Origin: Synchiropus splendidus
Lineage: Eukaryota; Chordata; Actinopteri; Syngnathiformes; Callionymidae
Direction of reading: 5' to 3'
Assembly (NCBI RefSeq): GCF_027744825.2
Contig: NW_026527056.1
Coordinates: 1,116,001 to 1,180,000 of the forward strand
Length of the DNA stretch: 64,000 nt
The position numbers and the translations under genes were made by a program. This document shows, in pieces, positions 57,915 to 64,000 of the stretch. Under the pieces are notes generated by a model. That model was not told the origin of the DNA and ran no database searches. It saw only the letters and a list, made by a program, of their open reading frames with translations. The first letter of the stretch is position 1. Each line of letters starts with the position of its first letter.

Positions 57915-60900
57915 GAAGTGTTTTTCGAAAGTGATCAACATTTTTATGTTTGGCGTTCCGGAACCCACCTTATCTCAGGCTGAAAACGCATTTTGTGCAT
58001 TGAGCCATTAATTCTCAGGGAAGATTCAGAAAATGAAATTTTCACCTCCCACTATAGCAGAAAGGGTCTTTCTAGTAGTTGCACATCACATCTAAGCTGT
58101 CTGAAGTGTTTTTCCAAAGTTATCAACATTTTTATGTTTGGCGTTCCGGAATCGACCTTATCTCAAGCTGAAAACGCGTTTCCTGCATTGTGGCATAACT
58201 TTGCTGGGAAGCTTCAGAACATCGAATTTTCACCTCCCACAATGGCAGAAATGGTCATTCTAGTAGTTGCACATCAAATCTAATCTGTCTGTAGAGTTTT
58301 TCCTGAGTTATCAACATTTTTATGTTTGGGGTTCTGAAATCAACCTCATCTCAGGCTGAAAATGCGTTTTACGCATTGTGCCATAACTTTGCAGGGAAGC
58401 TTCAGAACATGATCTTTTCAACTCCCACTATAGCAGAAAGGGTCTTTCGAGTAGTTGCACATCAAATATAAGCTGTCTGAAGTGTTTTTCCAAAGTTATC
58501 AACACTTTTATGTTTGGCGTTCCGGAATCGACCTTATCTCAGGCTGAAAACACGATTTACGCATTCTGCCATAACTTTGCAGGGAAGCTTCAGAACAAGA
58601 AATTTTCATATCCCACTATAGCAGAAAGGGTCTTTCTAGTAGTCTCACATCAAATCTAAGCTGTCTGAAGTGTTTTCCCAAAGTTATCATATTTTTTTAT
58701 TTGGCGTTCCGGAACCCACCTTATCTCAGGCTGAAAACTCGTTTTCTGCATTGTGCCAAAACTTTGCAGGGAAGCTTCAGAACATTAAATTTTCAACTCC
58801 CACTATAGCAGAAAGGGTCTTTCTTGTAGTTGCACGTCAAATCTAAGCTGTCTGAAGTGTTTTTCCAAAGTTATCTACATTTTTATGTTTGGCATTCCAG
58901 AATCGACCTTATCTCTGGCTGAAAACGCGGTTTCTGCATTGTGATATAACTTTGCAGGGAAGCTTCAGAACATGAAATTTTAACCTGCCACTATAGCAGA
59001 AAGGGTCCTTCTAGTAGTTGCACATCAAATCTAACCTGTCTGAAGTGTTTTTCCAAAGTTATCAACAGTCTTATGTTTGGCGTTCAGTAATCAACCTTCT
59101 CTCAGGCTCAAAACGCGTTCTCTGCATTGTGCCATCACTTTGCAGGAAAGCTGCAGAATATGAAATTTTCACCTCCCACTATAGCAGAAAGGGTCTTTCT
59201 AGTAGTTGCACATCAAATCTGAGCTGTTTGAAGTGTTTATCCAAAGTTATTAACATTTTTATGTTTGGCGTTCTGAAATCAACCTCATCTCAGGCTGAAA
59301 ATGCGTTATATGCATTGTGCCACAACTTTGCAGGGAAGCTTCAGAACATGAAATTTTCATCTACCACTATAGCAGAAATTGTCTTTCTAGTCGTTGCACA
59401 TCAAATCTAAGCTGTCTGAAGTGTTTTTCCAAAGTTAGCAACATTTTTATGTTTGCCGTTCTGAAATCAACCTCATCTCAGGCTGAAAACGAGTTTCACG
59501 CATTGTGGCAGAACTTTGCGGCGAAGCTTCAGAACATGAAATTTTCACCTCCCACTATAGCAGAAAGGGTCTTTCTCGTAGTTGCACATGAAATCTAAGC
59601 TGTCTGAAGTGTTTTTCGAAAGTTTTCAACATTTTTATGTTTGGTGTTCCTGAATCGACCTTATCTCAGGCTGAAAACGCATTTTACGCATTGTGCCATA
59701 ACTTTGCAGGAAAGCTTCAGAACATGAAAATTTCACCTCCCACTATAGCAGAAAGGGTCTTTCTAGTAGTTGCACATCAAATCTAACCTGTCTGAAGTGT
59801 TTTTCCAAAGTTATCAACATTTTTATGTTTGGCATTCCAGAATCGACCTTATCTCTGGCTGAAAACGCATTTTCTGCATTGTGCCATAACTTTGCAGGGA
59901 AACTTCAGAACATGATATTTTCACCTCCCACTATAGCAGAAAGGGTCTTTCTAGTAGTTGCACATCAAATCTAAGCTGTCTGAAGTGTTTTTTCAAAGTT
60001 ATCATATTTTTATATTTGGCGTTCCGTAATTGACCTTGTCTCATGCTGAAAACGCGTTTTCTGCATTGTGCCATAACTTTGCAGGGAAGCTTCAGAACAT
60101 GAAATTTTCAACTCCCACTATAGCAGAAAGGCTTTTTCCAGTAGTTGCACATCAAATCTAAGCTGTCTGAAGTGTTTTTCCAAAGTTATCAACATTTTTA
60201 TGTTTGGCTTTCCGGAATCGACCTTATCTCACGCTGAAAACGCGTTTTCTGCATTGTGCCATAACTTTGCAGGGAAGCCTCAGAACATGAAATTTTCACC
60301 TCCCACTATAGCAGAAAGGGTTTTTCTAATAGTTGCACATCAAATCTAAGCTGTTTGAAGTGTTTTTCCAAAGTTATCAACATTCTTATGTTTGGCGTTC
60401 CAGAAACAACCTTATCTCAGGCTGAAAACGCGTTTTACGCATTGTGCCATAACTTTGCAGGAAAGCTTCAGAACATGAAATTTTCAACTCCCACAATAGC
60501 AGAAAGGGTCTTTCTAGTAGTTGCACATCAAATCTAAGCTGTCTGAAGTGTTTTTCCAAAGTTGTCAACATTTTTATGTTTGGCTTTCCGGAATCGACCT
60601 TATCTCAGGCTGAAAACGCGTTTCCTGCATTGTGGCATAACTTTGCAGGTATGCTTCAGAACATGACATTTTCACCTCCCACTGTAGCAGAAAGGGTCTT
60701 ACTAGCAGTTGCAGATCAAATCTAAGCTGTCTGAAATGTTTTTCCAAAGTTATCAACATTTTTATGTTTGGCGTTCTGGAACCCACCTTATCTCAGTCTG
60801 CAAACGTGTTTCTTGCATTGTGCCATAACTTTGCAGGGAAGCTACAGAACATGAAATTTTCAACTCCCACTATAACAGACAGGGTCTTTCTAGTAGTTGC

Positions 60901-63900
60901 ACATCAAATCTAAGTTGTCTGAAGTGTTTTTCGAAAGCTATCAACATTTTTTAGGTTAGCGTTCCGGAAACGACCTTATCTCGGGCTGAAAACGCATTTT
61001 CTGCATTGTGCCATAACTTCGCAGGGAAGCTTCAGAACATGAAATTTTCACCTCCCACTATAGCAGAAAGGGTCTTTCTAGTCGATGCACATTAAATCTA
61101 AGCTGTCTGAAGTGTTTTTCCAAAGTTATCAACATTTTTACGTTTGCCGCTCCGGAACCCACATTATCTCGGGCTGAAAACGGGTTTTCTGCATTGTGCC
61201 ATAACTTTGCAGGGAAGCTTCAGAACATGAAATTTTAACCTCCCACTGTAGCAGAAAGGTTCTTTCTAGTCGTTGCAAATTAAATCTAAGCTGTCTGAAG
61301 TGTTTTTCCAAAGTTATCAACATTTTTAAGTTTGGCGTTCCGAAACCCACCTTATCTCAGGCTGAAAACGCGTTTACTGCATTGTTCCTTAACTTTGCTG
61401 GGAAGCATCAGCACATGAAATTTTCGGCTCCCACTATGACAAACAGGGTCTTTCTAATAGTTGCACATCAAATCTAATCTGTCTGAAGTGTTTTTCGAAA
61501 GTTATCAACATTTTTATGTTTGGCGTTCCGGAACCCACCTTGTCTCAGGCTGAAAACGCGTTTTCTGCATTGTTCCTTAACTTTGCAGGGAAGCATCAGA
61601 ACATGAAATTTTCGGCTCCCACTATGACAAACAGGGTCCTTCTAATAGTTGCACATCAAATCTATGCTGTCTGAATTGTTTTACCAAAGTTATCAACAGT
61701 TTTATGTTTGGCGTTCCGGAACCCACCTTATCTCAGGCTGAAAACGCATTTTACGCATTGTCCCATAACTTTCCAGGGAAGCTTCAGAACATGAAATGTT
61801 TACCTCCCACTATGTCAGAAAGAGTCTTTCTAGTAGTTGCACATCAAATCTAAGCTGTCTGAAGTGTTGTTCCAAAGTTATCAACATTTTTACGTTTGGC
61901 GTTCCGGAACCCACCTTATCTCAGGCTGAAAACGCATTTTGTGCATTGAGCCATTAATTCTCAGGGAAGATTCAGAAAATGAAATTTTCACCTCCCACTA
62001 TAGCAGAAAGGGTCTTTCTAGTAGTTGCACATCAAATCTAAGCTGTCTGAAGTGTTTTTCCAAAGTTATCAACATTTTTATGTTTGGCGTTCTGGAATCG
62101 ACCTTATCTCAGGCTGAAAACACGTTTTCTGCATTGTGCCATAACTTTGCAGGGAAGTTTCAGAACAAGAAATTTTAACCTCCTCCTCTTGCAGAAAGTG
62201 TCTTTCTAGTAGTTGCACATCAAAACTAACCTGTCTGAAATGTTTTTCCAAAGTTATCAACATTTTTATGTTTGGCGTTCCGGAATCAACCTTATCTCAG
62301 GCTGAAGTCGCGTTTTACGCATTGTGCCATAACTTTGCAGGGAAGTTCCAGAAAATGAAATTTTCACCTCCCACTATGGCAGAAAGGGTTTTTCTAGTAG
62401 TTGCACATCAAATCTAAGCTGTCTCAAGTGTTTTTCGAAAGTTATTAACATTTTTATGTTTGGCGTTCTGGAACCCACCTTATCTCAGGCTGAAAACGCG
62501 TTTTTTGCATTGTGCCATAACTTTGCAGGGAAGCTTCAGAACATGAAATTTTGACCTTCCTCTAAAGCAGAAACAGTCTTTGTAGTAGTTGCACATCAAA
62601 TCTAAGCTGTCTGAAGTGTTGTTCCAAAGTTATCAACATTTTTACGTTTGGCGTTCCGGAACCCACCTTATCTCAGGCTGAAAACGTGTTTTCTGCATTG
62701 TGCCATAACTTCTCAGGGAAGCTTCAGAACATGAAATTTTCACCTCCCACTATCGCAGAAAGGGTCTTTCTAGTAGTTGCACATCAAATCTAAGCTGTCT
62801 GAAGTGTTTTTCCAAAGATATCAACATTTTTGTGTTTGGCGTTCCGGAACCCACATTATCTCAGGCTGAAAACGCGTTTTCTGCTTTGTGCCATAACTTT
62901 GCAGGGAAGCTTCAGAACATGAAATTTTCAACTCCCACTATAACAGACAGGGACTTTGTGGTCGTTGCACATCAAATCTAAGCTGTCTGAAGTGTTTTTC
63001 GAAAGTTATCAACATTTTTATGTTTGGCGTTCTGGAACCCACTTTGTCTCAGGCTGTAAACGCGTTTTCTGCATTGTGCCACAACTTTGCAGGGAAGCTT
63101 CAGAACATGAAATTTTAACCACCCACTATAGCAGAAAGGGTCTTTCTAGTAGTTGCACATCATATCTAAGCTGTCTGAAGTGTTTTTCCAAAGTTATAAA
63201 CATTTTTATGTTTGGCGTTCCGAAACCCACCTTATCTCAGGCTGAAAACGCGTTTTCTGCATTGTTCCTTAACTTTGCAGGGAAGCATCAGAACATTAAA
63301 TTTTCAGCTCCCACTATGACAAACAGGTTCTTTCTAATAGTTGCACATCAAATATAATCTGTCTGAAGTGTTTCTCGAAAGTTATCAACATTTTTATGTT
63401 TGGCGTTCTGCAACCCACCTTATCTCAGGCTGAAAACGCGTTTTCTGCATTGTGCCATAACTTTGCAGGGAAGCTTCAGAAAATGAAATTTTAACCACCC
63501 ACTGTAGCAGAAAGGCTCTTTCTAGTAGTTTCACATCAAATCTATGCTGTCTGAATTGTTTTACCAAAGTTATCAACAGTTTTATGTTTGGCGTTCCGGA
63601 ACCCACCTTATCTCAGGCTGAAAACGCGTTTTCTACATTGTTCCTTAACTTTGCAGGGAAGCATCAGAACATAAAATTTTCAGCTCCCACTATGACAAAC
63701 AGGGTCTTTCTAATAGTTGCACATCAAATCTAATCTGTCTGAAGTGTTTTTCGAAAGTTATCAACATTTTTATGTTTGGCGTTCCGGAACCCACCTTATC
63801 TCAGGCTGAAAATGTGTTTTCTTCATTGTCCCATAACTTTGAAGGAAAGCTTCACAACATGAAAGTTTCACCTCCCACTATAGCAGAAAGGGTTTTTCTA

Positions 63901-64000
63901 GTAGTTGCACATCAAATCTAAGCTGTCTGAAGTGTTTTTCGAAAGTTATCAACATTTTTATGTTTGGCGTTCCGGAATCTACCTTATCTCAGGCTGAAAA
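57915..64000 (+). repeat. 188-bp satellite array, right block
   Basis: About 32 monomers, same direction as before the insertion, opening with the second GAAGTG target copy (57915-57920). From about 58142 it repeats the order of monomers seen from about 37161 on the other side of the Polinton, at an offset of 17 monomers plus the insertion; two extra monomers appear within this copy, so the offset is 19 monomers by the insertion point. No gene seen. The array runs off the end of the window. Confidence 0.97.

Noticed and set aside
1..64000. CRISPR-like regular repeats
   Set aside because: The repeats are full-length contiguous monomers with no unique spacers, in vertebrate-type DNA.

Overview
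The window looks like vertebrate, most likely teleost fish, nuclear DNA. The reasons are long CA/TG microsatellites, a decayed PIF/Harbinger transposon, a Maverick/Polinton (adintovirus-like) element with a spliced gene, and a background made almost wholly of one tandem satellite. No rRNA, tRNA, CRISPR array or ordinary single-copy host gene was recognised.

Layout. (1) Positions 1-9437, 12037-40133 and 57915-64000 are one AT-rich satellite with a monomer of about 188 bp, all copies head to tail in the same direction, roughly 230 monomers in total. Monomer variants recur in higher-order blocks of 3, 6, 7, 9, 10, 11, 14 and 17-19 monomers, including a tandem 2,062-bp duplication at about 27.7-31.8 kb in which I saw no differences. 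The many 60-130 aa open frames here are by-products of the repeat and are not annotated as genes. (2) Positions 9438-12036 are a 2.6-kb PIF/Harbinger-type DNA transposon with about 24-bp terminal inverted repeats and a 3-bp TAA target duplication. Its transposase is broken, and there is a possible second gene on the minus strand. A paralogous uninterrupted monomer at 13353-13355 shows the empty site. (3) Positions 40134-57914 are a 17,781-bp Maverick/Polinton with AG...CT ends, terminal inverted repeats of about 220-300 bp and a perfect 6-bp target duplication (GAAGTG). The matching empty site is at 61485-61490.

The Polinton has two arms. The plus-strand arm has a left regulatory-looking block, an exon-derived 223-bp tandem repeat, a seven-exon spliced gene in which all six introns are phase 1 (SUMO-interaction motif, Pro/Thr-rich middle, C-terminal coiled coil), then protein-primed DNA polymerase B, the packaging ATPase, a small basic protein with a hydrophobic tail, and a conserved 256-aa protein. 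The minus-strand arm, read from the right end inward, has two unrecognised proteins (233 and 273 aa), a chromodomain integrase, the penton-like minor capsid protein, a small basic pVI-like protein, the double-jelly-roll major capsid protein and the adenain-like protease. The arms converge at 51.1-51.2 kb on an almost palindromic polyadenylation signal that serves both strands.

Together these genes form a replication, integration and virion set. PolB would copy the genome, the integrase would insert it, the ATPase would package it, and the protease would mature virion proteins (two of which carry adenain-type cleavage motifs). Only one lesion was seen: a frameshift in PolB near 47.13 kb. The element therefore looks young, but this copy is probably defective for replication unless the frameshift is a sequencing error. 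The least expected items are the seven-exon accessory gene with its amplified first exon, the CTCF-like minisatellite in its largest intron, and a Vsr-like nuclease domain inside PolB.
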